From contig WLJH01000009.1 in NCBI GenBank assembly GCA_009701885.1, positions 62,001 to 126,000 of the forward strand: a DNA stretch of 64,000 nt, written 5' to 3'. The position numbers and the translations under genes are program-made. Origin of the DNA: Actinomycetota bacterium (GTDB lineage Bacteria; Actinomycetota; Actinomycetes; Propionibacteriales; Nocardioidaceae). The stretch's first letter is position 1. Each line of letters starts with the position of its first letter. The notes beneath the pieces were generated by a model, which was not told where the DNA came from, searched no databases, and saw only the letters and a list, made by a program, of their open reading frames with translations. Positions 9,011 to 19,127 of the stretch are shown one piece after another.

Positions 9011-10849
9011 TCACCACTCGACGGGGAGCGAGGACGGCTTCGTGCTGGTGGGCGGGACGGCGTACCGGCGCAGGGCGTAGCCCATGATCTTCGAGAAGGC
9101 CGGACCCGCCACCGAGCCACCGCCCCCGCCGTTGCGCGGGTTCTGGACCACGACGTAGACGGTGAAGCGCGGGTCGTCGGCGGGCGCGAAGCCGGCGAAG
9201 GAGACGGTGAAGGTGCCGTCGTAGCAGCCGCACTCGGAGTTGGCGCGCTGCGCGGTGCCGGTCTTGCCCGCGACGCGGTAGCCCGGGACCTGCGCTCCGG
9301 GGGCGACGCCGGCCTCGGGGTCGACCACGCGCTCCATCATGAGCATGGTCTTGCGGGCAGCGTCCTCGGAGAGCACCCGGCGCGAGGTGACGGTCTCGGT
9401 GCCGACCTCCTCACCGGAGTCGGTGGTGACCCGGCCGCGCACGAGGCTGGGGTCGACGCGGACGCCACCGTTGGCGACGGTGTTGATCGCGGCGGCCATC
9501 TGCAGGGCGTTGACCGAGACCGACTGGCCGAAGGCGACGCGGTCCTGGGTCTGGGAGGTCCACAGCGAGCCGGCGGGCACGATGCCCGGCGACTCGCCGC
9601 GCACGCCGACCCCGGTCGGCTCGCCGAGGCCGAAGGCCGTGAGGTAGTCGCGCAGCTCGTCGCCCTCGAACTTGTCGGCGGCCAGGACGGTGCCGATGTT
9701 GGAGGACTTCGCCAGCACCCCGGCCAGGGTCAGGTTGATGGTGCCGTGGTCGAACCAGTCACCGATGGCACGGTCCTGGCGCTGCAGGCTCGGCGGCACG
9801 GTCAGCCGCGTGCGGGGGGTGACGCGGCCGGCGTCGACGAGGGCGCCGAGGGTCAGCACCTTCTCGACCGAGCCGGGCTCGTAGACGTCGCTCATCGCCC
9901 GCGAGCCGAGGTCGGCCTCGTCGGCCTCGAGCGGGTCGTTGGCGTCGTACGTCGGGAAGTCGGCGAGGCTGAGGACCTCACCGGTGCGCGAGTCCATGAC
10001 CACGGCCACGCCGGAGTCGGCACGGGCGTCGTAGACGGTCTGGCGCAGGACCCGCTGGACGTACCACTGCAGCTCGCGGTCCAGTGTGGTGGTCAGGTCG
10101 CGACCGTCGACGGCCTCGACGACCGTCTGCTCGCCGAGGGGGATCTTCTGGCCCGCGGCCACGGAGTAGCGCGCCGAGCCGTCGGTGCCGGAGAGCTCGG
10201 CGTCGAAGGTGCGCTCGAAGCCGGCCAGCGGCTGGGGGGTGCCGTCGGCCAGCGGGGTGCCGAGGAAGCCGATGATGTTGGCCGCGACGTCACCGGCGGG
10301 GTAGACGCGGATCGGGTCGCGCTGGGTCGTCAGGCCGTCGAAGCCGAGCTCGGCGGCGCGCTCGACGACCGCACGGGCGTCGGCGGCCGGGACCGAGCGC
10401 GCGACGTACTGGAAGCGGGTGTCGGTGCGGCGCAGGCGTTCCAGCGTCGTGACGTAGTCGACGTCGAGCTTGGTGGCCAGGAGCTTGGCCAGCTCCGGGG
10501 CCCGGTCGACCTCGTTGCCGGCCTCGTCGGTGTTCACCAGGGCCGGGTCGGCGATCACCATCAACCCGTCGACCGACTCCGCCAGCGGCTCGCCGTTGCG
10601 GTCGAGGATGTCGCCGCGGGTGGCCGGCAGGACGACGTCCTGCATGCTCTCCGCGGCCGCCATCGCGGCGTAGGAGCCGGGGTCGATCCCCTGCAGCTGC
10701 ACCAGCCGGGCCCCGAAGACCGAGAGCACCATCGCGATCAGCACGAAGCCGATCCGCAACCGCAGGTGCGGAGCGCCGCGGCGCGGGTAGCGACTGGTCC
10801 TCACGGGTGTCCTCGGGGTGCTCGGGTGCTTGATGGTGCCGGTGGTCAC
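9011..10849 (-). CDS. ftsI: FtsI / PBP3-type septal transpeptidase
   Basis: Class B penicillin-binding protein crosslinking septal peptidoglycan with FtsW. 612 aa: short basic cytoplasmic tail, membrane anchor at about 31-49, dimerisation/pedestal domain beginning TRGDILDRNGEPLAES, then the transpeptidase domain. Active-site motifs are complete: S327-V-E-K330, S382-S-N384 and K529-T-G-T532. A Cys-Gly-Cys just after KTGT (residues 540-542) could form a local disulfide. It starts 30 bp after the ftsL-like gene. Confidence 0.95.
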   Translation of the reverse strand: MTTGTIKHPSTPRTPVRTSRYPRRGAPHLRLRIGFVLIAMVLSVFGARLVQLQGIDPGSYAAMAAAESMQDVVLPATRGDILDRNGEPLAESVDGLMVIADPALVNTDEAGNEVDRAPELAKLLATKLDVDYVTTLERLRRTDTRFQYVARSVPAADARAVVERAAELGFDGLTTQRDPIRVYPAGDVAANIIGFLGTPLADGTPQPLAGFERTFDAELSGTDGSARYSVAAGQKIPLGEQTVVEAVDGRDLTTTLDRELQWYVQRVLRQTVYDARADSGVAVVMDSRTGEVLSLADFPTYDANDPLEADEADLGSRAMSDVYEPGSVEKVLTLGALVDAGRVTPRTRLTVPPSLQRQDRAIGDWFDHGTINLTLAGVLAKSSNIGTVLAADKFEGDELRDYLTAFGLGEPTGVGVRGESPGIVPAGSLWTSQTQDRVAFGQSVSVNALQMAAAINTVANGGVRVDPSLVRGRVTTDSGEEVGTETVTSRRVLSEDAARKTMLMMERVVDPEAGVAPGAQVPGYRVAGKTGTAQRANSECGCYDGTFTVSFAGFAPADDPRFTVYVVVQNPRNGGGGGSVAGPAFSKIMGYALRRYAVPPTSTKPSSLPVEW

Positions 10850-10879
10850 TGCGGGTCGGCGGTGGTCCAGGTGGGTGGG

Positions 10880-11586
<707 letters not shown>

Positions 11587-11587
<1 letters not shown>

Positions 11588-12654
11588 CAGGCGACTCCCC
11601 TGTTCGTGGACCTGCTGGTGGGCGTGCCGGTGGGCTTGCCGGCCTTGCTGGTGGACCTCGACGTCGGGCGACCGGTGGGCCGCTCGGCCGGACGGACGCG
11701 CTCGACGGCCCGGAGCCGGACCGAGGCAGCGCGCGGGTTCTCGGCGATCTCCGCGGCGTCGGCCTGCTCGCTGCCGCGGGTGACCAGGCGCAGGGCCGGC
11801 TCGCTCCCCTCGGGCACGAACGGCAGGTCGGGCGGCACCTCGGAGCGCGTGGCGGCGGTGAAGGCCTGCTTGACCAGTCGGTCCTCGAGGGAGTGGTAGG
11901 ACTCCACGACGACCCGGCCGCCGACCCCGATCGCGTCGATGGCCGCCGGGAGCGCGCGGCGCAGCACCGCGAGCTCGTCGTTGACCTCCATGCGCAGCGC
12001 CTGGAAGGTGCGCTTGGCCGGGTGGCCGCCGGTACGACGGGCGGGGGCCGGGATCTCGGCGTACAACAGCTCGACGAGCGGGGCCGAGGTGGTGAACGGC
12101 TCGCTCTCGCGGCGGCGCACGACGGCCTGGGCGATCTTGCGGGCGAACTTCTCCTCGCCGTAGTCGCGCAGCACCCGCGTCAGCTCGCCCACCGAGTAGG
12201 TGTTGAGCACGTCCGCGGCGGTGGGGCCGGTCGAGCCGTCCATCCGCATGTCGAGCGGGGCGTCCTCGGCGTACGCGAAGCCGCGCTCGCGGCGGTCCAG
12301 CTGCATGGAGGAGACGCCGAGGTCGAAGAGGACCGCGTCCACCTCGGGCAGGCCGAGCTCCTCGAGGACGTCGGGGATCTCGTCGTACACCGCGTGGACG
12401 CCGGTGAAGCGGTCGCCGAAGGGGGCCAGCCGCTCGCCGGCGAGGGCTAGGGCCTGCGGGTCGCGGTCGATGCCGACGACCCGGCTGTGCGGGAGGCGGA
12501 CCAGGACCGCCTCGGAGTGTCCGCCGAGGCCGAGGGTGCAGTCGACGAGCACCCGCTGGCGGCCGGCCGAGCCGTCCTCGTCGCGCTCCAGCGCGGGTGC
12601 CAGCAGTGCCACGACCCGGTCCAGCAGCACCGGGACGTGCAGGGGGGCCGGCAC
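11587..12654 (-). CDS. rsmH: RsmH, 16S rRNA (cytosine-1402-N4)-methyltransferase
   Basis: SAM-dependent methylation of C1402 in the ribosomal P site. 355 aa. The N-terminus [16 protein letters not shown] motif [25 protein letters not shown] and the C-terminal [16 protein letters not shown] are diagnostic. The last 30 residues are a low-complexity extension with two copies of a PTGxPTSRST pattern, absent from typical RsmH. GTG start at 12654, one base after the stop of the 50-aa gene upstream; the 3' end overlaps the ftsL-like gene. Confidence 0.95.
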
Positions 12655-12655
12655 G

Positions 12656-12808
12656 TCAGCGGCCCAGGCTCGAGAGCAGCGCCAACGCGGTGGCCGCTCC
12701 CACGGACGTCGCGAGCGAGAAGGCCATGAGCGTCGCCGCGTCGCGGGCCTGGTGGCGGACCCGCCTCTCGGCGGCCGGCGCCGGGGTGGGCGCGTGGGTG
12801 CTGCTCAT
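12656..12808 (-). CDS. small 50-aa membrane protein between mraZ and rsmH
   Basis: A 50-codon frame starting ATG at 12808 and ending one base before the rsmH GTG. The first 25 residues are hydrophilic ([20 protein letters not shown]), the last 24 form one hydrophobic helix ([20 protein letters not shown]). The tight junction with rsmH and the amphipathic composition suggest a real, translationally coupled gene. Role unknown; a small divisome or regulatory membrane peptide is only a guess. No strong ribosome binding site is visible. Confidence 0.6.
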   Translation of the reverse strand: MSSTHAPTPAPAAERRVRHQARDAATLMAFSLATSVGAATALALLSSLGR

Positions 12809-13101
12809 GGTCTCGACCCGTTCGTGTGGTTGCTGCTGTGGGGGTTGCGGTGCTGCTCTGCGGTGCTGCGCTGCGGTGCTGCTCTGCTGCGGGATCCCGC
12901 CGGGCCTGGTCCCTGCCCGCTCCGTGTGCTCGTGATCTGGGGCCGGGGAAGGTGTCCCAGAGACGGTCCGTCTGCGGCCGGGGAAGGTGTCGCAGAAGGA
13001 GGGGTGGAGCGGGCCGAGACCAGGCCCTGCGGTGTCCCGCTGTTCAGTTGGTGCTGCCGTGCCGTGCTGCTGGTGGAGCGTGGGTGGAGCGCCGGTGGGG
13101 A
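12809..13101. other. mraZ-downstream spacer with 16-bp direct repeats
   Basis: This 293-bp gap between mraZ and the 50-aa gene has no convincing gene. GGCCGGGGAAGGTGTC occurs twice, at 12941-12956 and 12976-12991 (35 bp apart), and the 5' part is a GCTGC-rich run (12830-12890). It could form a long leader for the rsmH transcript. Confidence 0.5.
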
Positions 13102-13527
13102 CTACTCCGCCGGTGACTCGTCGAGCTCGGCGAACTTGGCCTGGGCGCCGGAGGAGTACTCCTCCCAGCGCTGCGGCGCCCAGATCTCCACGCGGTCCCC
13201 GACCCCGACCACGACCACGTCGCGCTCGAGACCGGCGCTGGCGCGCAGGAAGGTCGGGATGCCGATGCGTCCCTGCTTGTCCGGCGTGCCCTGCTCGGCC
13301 CCCGCGAAGAGCACGCGGCGGTAGTCGCGGGCGTCCTTGTTGGTCATGGGCGTCGCCTGGGCGCGCGCCGCCTCGGCCATGAACGTCTGCTCGGGCCACA
13401 CCGTGAGGCAGTTGTCCTGTCCCTGGGTGATCACGAGGCCCTCCGCAAGCGCGTCCCTGAACTTGGCGGGGAGGAAGAGGCGGCCCTTCTCGTCGAGCTT
13501 CGGCGTGTACGTGCCCATGAAGAACAC
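13102..13527 (-). CDS. mraZ: MraZ, transcriptional regulator of the dcw cluster
   Basis: AbrB-fold DNA-binding protein that represses or modulates its own cell-wall/division operon. 141 aa with the duplicated MraZ domain; both DxxGR signatures are visible (KLDEKGRLFLPAKFR at about 10-24 and DKQGRIGIPTFLR near 83-95). The GTG at 13527 is preferred because GGAGG lies 6 nt upstream; an ATG three codons in is the alternative. First gene of the minus-strand cluster, directly behind its own predicted operator. Confidence 0.95.
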   Translation of the reverse strand: MFFMGTYTPKLDEKGRLFLPAKFRDALAEGLVITQGQDNCLTVWPEQTFMAEAARAQATPMTNKDARDYRRVLFAGAEQGTPDKQGRIGIPTFLRASAGLERDVVVVGVGDRVEIWAPQRWEEYSSGAQAKFAELDESPAE

Positions 13528-13564
13528 GGGGCACCTCCGCTGACGGTCAGGAACCTCCTGGCTC

Positions 13565-13610
13565 CTCCACTTTCCCCCACCCTACTCCACTTCGCTCCAC
13601 CGTCAACCAC
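13565..13610 (-). promoter_or_regulatory. mraZ promoter embedded in MraZ operator repeats
   Basis: On the minus strand GTGGAG-type boxes recur with an exact 10-bp period: 13595-13600, 13585-13590, 13575-13580 (GTGGGG) and 13565-13570, with a degenerate GTGGTT at 13605-13610. MraZ is known to bind such directly repeated boxes upstream of its own gene. The boxes overlap a -35 TTGACG (13601-13606) and a -10 TAGGGT (13579-13584) spaced by 16 bp, so bound MraZ would block RNA polymerase. Confidence 0.8.
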
Positions 13611-13820
13611 CTTTCACCCCCTTTTGCTCCACGTCGCTCCCCCCTCTGCCACCCCGCTCCCCCGCGGCCGCCAGCCGGGGTCGCCAGCACCGGCCCCGGT
13701 CTCCTGCACGGGAGCCCCCGGCGCCGGATCGCAACCAACCCGTGACCCCGCGCGTCACAGCCCTGCGCCGGCCGGCGGCTACGTTGCTTCTTGCCGCGAC
13801 CGCCTACGGTGGAGCGAGGC

Positions 13821-14825
<1,005 letters not shown>

Positions 14826-14852
14826 TGGTCCGGGCGCTCGGGAGCCACTGAG

Positions 14853-16091
14853 GTGCGCGAGGCACTGGCCGGCCTGACCGTGCGCGGACGCGCCTTCCTG
14901 GCGGCCGGGGTGACGGCGGTGGTGTGCGCAGTGCTGCTCGGCCAGCCGGCGCTGACCCGCGTCGGGGTCCTGGTCCTGGCCCTCCCGCTGGTCACCGCGC
15001 TGCTGCTCGGCCGCAGCCGCTACCGGCTCGCACTGGTGCGCACCGTGACCCCGGGGCTGGTCGCGGCCGGGCAGGCCGCCCGGGTCACGCTGTCGCTGAC
15101 CAACGAGGGCCGCACGCCCAGCGGCGTGCTGCTGCTGGAGGACCGGGTGCCGTACGCCCTGGGCAGCCGCCCCCGGTTCGTGCTCGAGGGCGTGCGCAGC
15201 GGGTGGCACCGGCAGGTCTCCTACCAGGTGCGCTCGGACCTGCGCGGCCGCCACGAGATCGGGCCGATGCAGGTGCGCGTGACCGACCCGTTCGGACTGG
15301 TCGAGCTCGGCCGCGCCTTCCAGACCACCACCTTCCTGACCGTCACCCCGCGGACAGTGCCGCTCTCACCGGTGCGGCTCTCCGGGTCCTCCCACGGCTC
15401 GGGCGACCAGCGGCCACGCTCCTTCGGCACCGGCAGCGCCGAGGACGTGACCGTGCGGGAGTACCGCCGGGGCGACGACCTGCGGCGGGTCCACTGGCGC
15501 TCCTCAGCGCGCATGGGCGAGCTCATGGTCCGGCGCGAGGAGCAGCCGTGGCAGGCGCGGGCCACGATCGTGGTCGACAACCGGGCCGAGGCCCACCGGG
15601 GCCAGGGTCCGGCCTCCTCGCTCGAGACCGCGGTGAGCGTCGCCGCCTCGGTCGCCACCCACCTGGCCCACCGCGGCTACCAGGTGCGGCTGGTCACCGC
15701 CGACGCGGCCGAGCACGCGCTCTGGCACGACCGCGACGCCGACCGCAACACCGCTCCCCTGCTGGAGTCCCTCGCCGTCCTCCAGCCCACCACCGTGGCC
15801 CGGCTGGACGCCCGCTGGCTCTCCGAGCCCGGTCACGGCGGCCTGGTGGTCGCCGTCCTCGGCGCGATCGGCGAGGCCGACGCACCCGTGCTGCGCCGGA
15901 TGCAGTCCCACACCGCCACGCCCCTGGCCATCGCCCTGGACGTCGACGCCTGGACCGGCCGTCCCGGCGGCTCGGCGGCCCCGCTGCTGGCCGCCCAGGG
16001 CTGGCGCGCGGTCGCGCTCGGCCCCCAGGACGCCCTCGACCCGGCGTGGCAGGAGCTCGGCAACCGCGTCGGCGCCGGGGTCGGACGATGA
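14853..16091 (+). CDS. DUF58 domain membrane protein
   Basis: 412-aa protein with two adjacent N-terminal hydrophobic segments (about 13-30 and 36-52) followed by a beta-rich region and a DUF58 core containing the signature EDVTVREYRRGDDLRRVHWRSSARMGELMVRREEQP. DUF58 proteins have a von Willebrand A-like fold and are usual partners of MoxR ATPases. GTG start 27 bp after moxR with GGAG upstream; the 3' end overlaps the transglutaminase gene (ATGA). The biochemical role is not established for the family. Confidence 0.9.
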   Translation: MREALAGLTVRGRAFLAAGVTAVVCAVLLGQPALTRVGVLVLALPLVTALLLGRSRYRLALVRTVTPGLVAAGQAARVTLSLTNEGRTPSGVLLLEDRVPYALGSRPRFVLEGVRSGWHRQVSYQVRSDLRGRHEIGPMQVRVTDPFGLVELGRAFQTTTFLTVTPRTVPLSPVRLSGSSHGSGDQRPRSFGTGSAEDVTVREYRRGDDLRRVHWRSSARMGELMVRREEQPWQARATIVVDNRAEAHRGQGPASSLETAVSVAASVATHLAHRGYQVRLVTADAAEHALWHDRDADRNTAPLLESLAVLQPTTVARLDARWLSEPGHGGLVVAVLGAIGEADAPVLRRMQSHTATPLAIALDVDAWTGRPGGSAAPLLAAQGWRAVALGPQDALDPAWQELGNRVGAGVGR

Positions 16092-18427
16092 GCCGGCCCG
16101 CCCCGAGCGCAGGGGCCGCCCTCACCACCGCCGGGTTCGCGGCCGCCACGACGTGGGTGGCGCTCCTCTCCTGGCGCGGCTTCACCGACCGGCCCGCCAC
16201 CTTCCTGGTCCCGCTGGTCGTCCTGGCCGTCGTCGTCGCCGGCGTCGGCGGGCTCGGCCGCGCTGCACGCATCGGCACCGGCGGGGTCCTGCTGCTGCAG
16301 ACCCTGCTCGGCGGCATGGTCGCCAGCTACGCCGTGAGCGGCTCGCCGGTGCCCGTCGGCGGCGCCTGGACCGACCTGCGCGCCGCGGTCGACCTCGCGG
16401 TGGAGGGCGCCCAGGCCTTCGCCCCTCCGGTCCCCGCGTCCGAGGCCGACGTCGCTCCGCTGCTCATCGGCGGCGGTCTGCTGTGCCTGCTGCTCGTGGA
16501 CCTGCTGGCCGCCGGCCTGCGGCGCACCCCGCTCGCCGGCATCCCCCTGCTGACCATCTACAGCCTGCCCGTCGGCCTGGTCGGCACCGAGCTCACGTGG
16601 TGGGTCTTCGCGCTCTCGGCGCTGGGCTTCCTCGTCCTGCTCTTCCGGCAGGAGGCCGCCGCTGTCGGCCGGTGGGGCCGGGCCCTCGACGGCGAGGACC
16701 GCACCGCGAGTGCTCCGGCGCTGCAGAGCGCCGGCGTGCGCCTGGGTGCGGCCACCGTCGGCCTGACCGCGACAGCGCTGGCCGTGCTGGTGCCGCTGGC
16801 GGTCCCGACCCTCGACGTGCAGCTGCTCGACATCGGCCGCGGGACCGGTGGCGGGGACGGCATCGAGATCGAGAACCCCATGGTCGACCTGCGCCGCGAC
16901 CTCAACCGTGGCACGGACGTCCCGCTGCTGCGGATGCGCACCGACGACCCCGACCCTTCGTACCTGCGGATCTCGGTGCTCTCCCGCTTCACGGCCAACG
17001 AGTGGAGCTCCGGGGACCGCGAGATCCCCACGGAGAACCGGCCCGAGGGACGGGTGCCCGACCTGACCGGCGTCGATCCCGACGTGCCGCGCACCACCTT
17101 CGACTACGACGTCGAGGTGCTGGAGGACTTCCGCTCCACCTGGCTGCCGACGATGGCGCCGGTCGTCAACGTGCGCGCCGACGGCGACTGGCGCTACGAC
17201 GTCGAGACGATGGACTTCCTGGCCGCCGACGACGACCTGGACACCTCCGGGCTGCGCTACTCCATGACCGGGGTGCAGCTCGACCTCTCCGCCCAGGAGC
17301 TGGCCGACGCCGGCACCTCGGCCGGCCAGGTCTCCGCGGACTTCACCGAGCTGCCCTCGGACATGCCCTCGATCATCCGGCAGCTGGCCAACGACGTCAC
17401 CGCCTCCGCCCCGACCCGCTTCGAGAAGGCGGTCGCCCTGCAGGACTGGTTCCGCGAGAACTTCACCTACTCCCTGGACCAGGTGCCTCCCGGCAACGGC
17501 ACCGACGATCTGGTCGCCTTCCTCTCCACCGACGAGGGGGGCCGGGTCGGGTACTGCGAGCAGTTCGCCGCGGCCATGGCCGTCATGGCCCGACAGCTCG
17601 GCATCCCCGCGCGGGTCGCGGTCGGCTTCCTCGTCCCCGACGAGGTCGAGCCCGGGGTCTTCGAGTACTCCGCCTACGACCTGCACGCCTGGCCCGAGCT
17701 GTTCATCGCCGGCTCCGGGTGGGTGCGCTTCGAGCCCACCCCAGCCGACCGCGCCAGCGGTGTGCCGACCTACACCCAGCAGAGCGTCGACGGTCCGGCC
17801 GAGGAGCCGATCACCCCCGGCGGACGCCCCCAGGACGACACCGCCGCCCCCGGGGGGCCGGCCGGCGAGGAGCCGAGCGCAGAGCCCACCGAGGCCGCGG
17901 AGGTCGAGACCGGGTCCGACACCGAGACCGGCGGCGTGCCGTCGTGGGTCGGCACCGTGCTGGCCTGGACCGCCGCGTTCCTGCTGCTCGTCGGGATCGC
18001 CGTCAGCCCCCGGGCGTGGCGGACCCGCCGGCGTCGCCAGCGGCTGGCCGGGGGCCCCGAGCACGTGTGGGCCGAGCTGCGCGACAGCGCCCTCGACCTC
18101 GGGGTGCCGTGGCCCGAGGGCCGCTCGCCGCGGGAGACCGCGGGTGGGCTGCAGCCGCACCTGGCCGGGTCGCAGGAGTCCGTCGCGGCGTTGGAGTCCC
18201 TCGTCGTCGCGCTGGAGCGGTCGCGCTACTCCCGCGCCGGGGACACCGCGACCGCCGGCGACTGGGAGCCGCTGGGTGCTGCGGTGCTGGCCGGCCTGCA
18301 GGCCTCGGCCGCTGACGGCGTACGACGCAGGGCGCGGTGGGCACCGCGCACGCTGCTGCGTCCGACCCGGGTCTCGGGGCACGCGACGCCCGCGGTCGAG
18401 CGGGAGCTCGTCGACCACGCCCGCTGA
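16088..18427 (+). CDS. TgpA-like membrane transglutaminase domain protein
   Basis: 779 aa. About six N-terminal membrane helices (residues 10-245, DUF3488-like), a large extracytoplasmic region with a transglutaminase core, a Pro/Glu-rich linker, one more membrane helix at about 618-640 and a cytoplasmic C-terminal domain. The catalytic triad pattern is visible: C490 in GYCEQFAAAM, H533 in DLHAWPEL, and an acidic residue in WVRFEPTP, where Glu replaces the more common Asp. The ATG overlaps the DUF58 stop. Likely acts on cell-envelope proteins; substrate unknown. Confidence 0.9.
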   Translation: MSRPAPSAGAALTTAGFAAATTWVALLSWRGFTDRPATFLVPLVVLAVVVAGVGGLGRAARIGTGGVLLLQTLLGGMVASYAVSGSPVPVGGAWTDLRAAVDLAVEGAQAFAPPVPASEADVAPLLIGGGLLCLLLVDLLAAGLRRTPLAGIPLLTIYSLPVGLVGTELTWWVFALSALGFLVLLFRQEAAAVGRWGRALDGEDRTASAPALQSAGVRLGAATVGLTATALAVLVPLAVPTLDVQLLDIGRGTGGGDGIEIENPMVDLRRDLNRGTDVPLLRMRTDDPDPSYLRISVLSRFTANEWSSGDREIPTENRPEGRVPDLTGVDPDVPRTTFDYDVEVLEDFRSTWLPTMAPVVNVRADGDWRYDVETMDFLAADDDLDTSGLRYSMTGVQLDLSAQELADAGTSAGQVSADFTELPSDMPSIIRQLANDVTASAPTRFEKAVALQDWFRENFTYSLDQVPPGNGTDDLVAFLSTDEGGRVGYCEQFAAAMAVMARQLGIPARVAVGFLVPDEVEPGVFEYSAYDLHAWPELFIAGSGWVRFEPTPADRASGVPTYTQQSVDGPAEEPITPGGRPQDDTAAPGGPAGEEPSAEPTEAAEVETGSDTETGGVPSWVGTVLAWTAAFLLLVGIAVSPRAWRTRRRRQRLAGGPEHVWAELRDSALDLGVPWPEGRSPRETAGGLQPHLAGSQESVAALESLVVALERSRYSRAGDTATAGDWEPLGAAVLAGLQASAADGVRRRARWAPRTLLRPTRVSGHATPAVERELVDHAR

Positions 18428-18453
18428 CCGCAGGCCAGGGCGGCCGGGAACGG

Positions 18454-18509
18454 CTGGTCTCGACACGCGGTCGTGGCGTCGTCCCCCGGCCGCGCGCTCG
18501 CTCGACCAG
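18454..18509. repeat. REP-like inverted-repeat element between convergent genes
   Basis: 56 bp bounded by CTGGTCTCGA and CTCGACCAG, whose outer six bases are perfect inverted repeats. It sits between the convergent ends of the transglutaminase and DUF3040 genes, where it might act as a bidirectional terminator. The pattern resembles dispersed palindromes that I recall from Nocardioidaceae genomes; this was not checked. Confidence 0.5.
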
Positions 18510-18551
18510 ACTCGGTCGCCGGTGATCTCCTACGTCGATCACCAGCGCTCG

Positions 18552-19004
18552 TCAGAAGCCGCCGTTCTCCTCGCGACGACGGCGCCACCGCTCCTCGACG
18601 CGCTCCATGAAGGAACCGCCGGAGCGGGGGCGACCCTTGACCTTGCCGACGCGACCGCGGCGGCCCCCGTCGATGACGGTGAAGCCCGACCCGGCGGCAC
18701 GACCGGCCGGGGCGGCCGGCGCCGAGGCGGCCTGGGCCTGGCCGCGCAGGGCGTTGAGGCCGAGGGTGGCGGAGCCGAGCATGACCACGAAGCCGGCGAG
18801 GCCGACGGGCCACAGGTTGATGACCGCACCGGTCATCAGGAGCACGATGCCGAGGACGAAGACGACCCCGGCGAGCACCGCGCGGCGCCGCGCGGCCTTG
18901 CGCAGCGAGGTGCCGCGCAGGGTGGAGACGAACTTGGGATCCTCCTCGGAGAGGGCGCGCTCCATCTGCTCGAGCAGTCGCAGCTCCTCTTCCGAGAGTG
19001 GCAC
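18552..19004 (-). CDS. DUF3040 domain membrane protein
   Basis: 150 aa. The DUF3040 start VPLSEEELRLLEQMERAL is followed by two closely spaced hydrophobic helices (about residues 46-65 and 68-84) and a basic, Arg-rich C-terminus. The GTG at 19004 was chosen because GGAGG lies 4 nt upstream and because the DUF3040 family begins here. Common in Actinobacteria near dinB and the dcw cluster; function unknown. Confidence 0.88.
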   Translation of the reverse strand: MPLSEEELRLLEQMERALSEEDPKFVSTLRGTSLRKAARRRAVLAGVVFVLGIVLLMTGAVINLWPVGLAGFVVMLGSATLGLNALRGQAQAASAPAAPAGRAAGSGFTVIDGGRRGRVGKVKGRPRSGGSFMERVEERWRRRREENGGF

Positions 19005-19127
19005 GGTTCCTCCAGGTTGCTCGCGTCGCTCCGTGACGGCCCACACAGGCCTGCAGCAAGTCTAGGCAGGCCTCGGCGCGCACGGTAGGGATGCGTCGAA
19101 TTTGGGCCAGAGGTCCCGACCGGCGCC

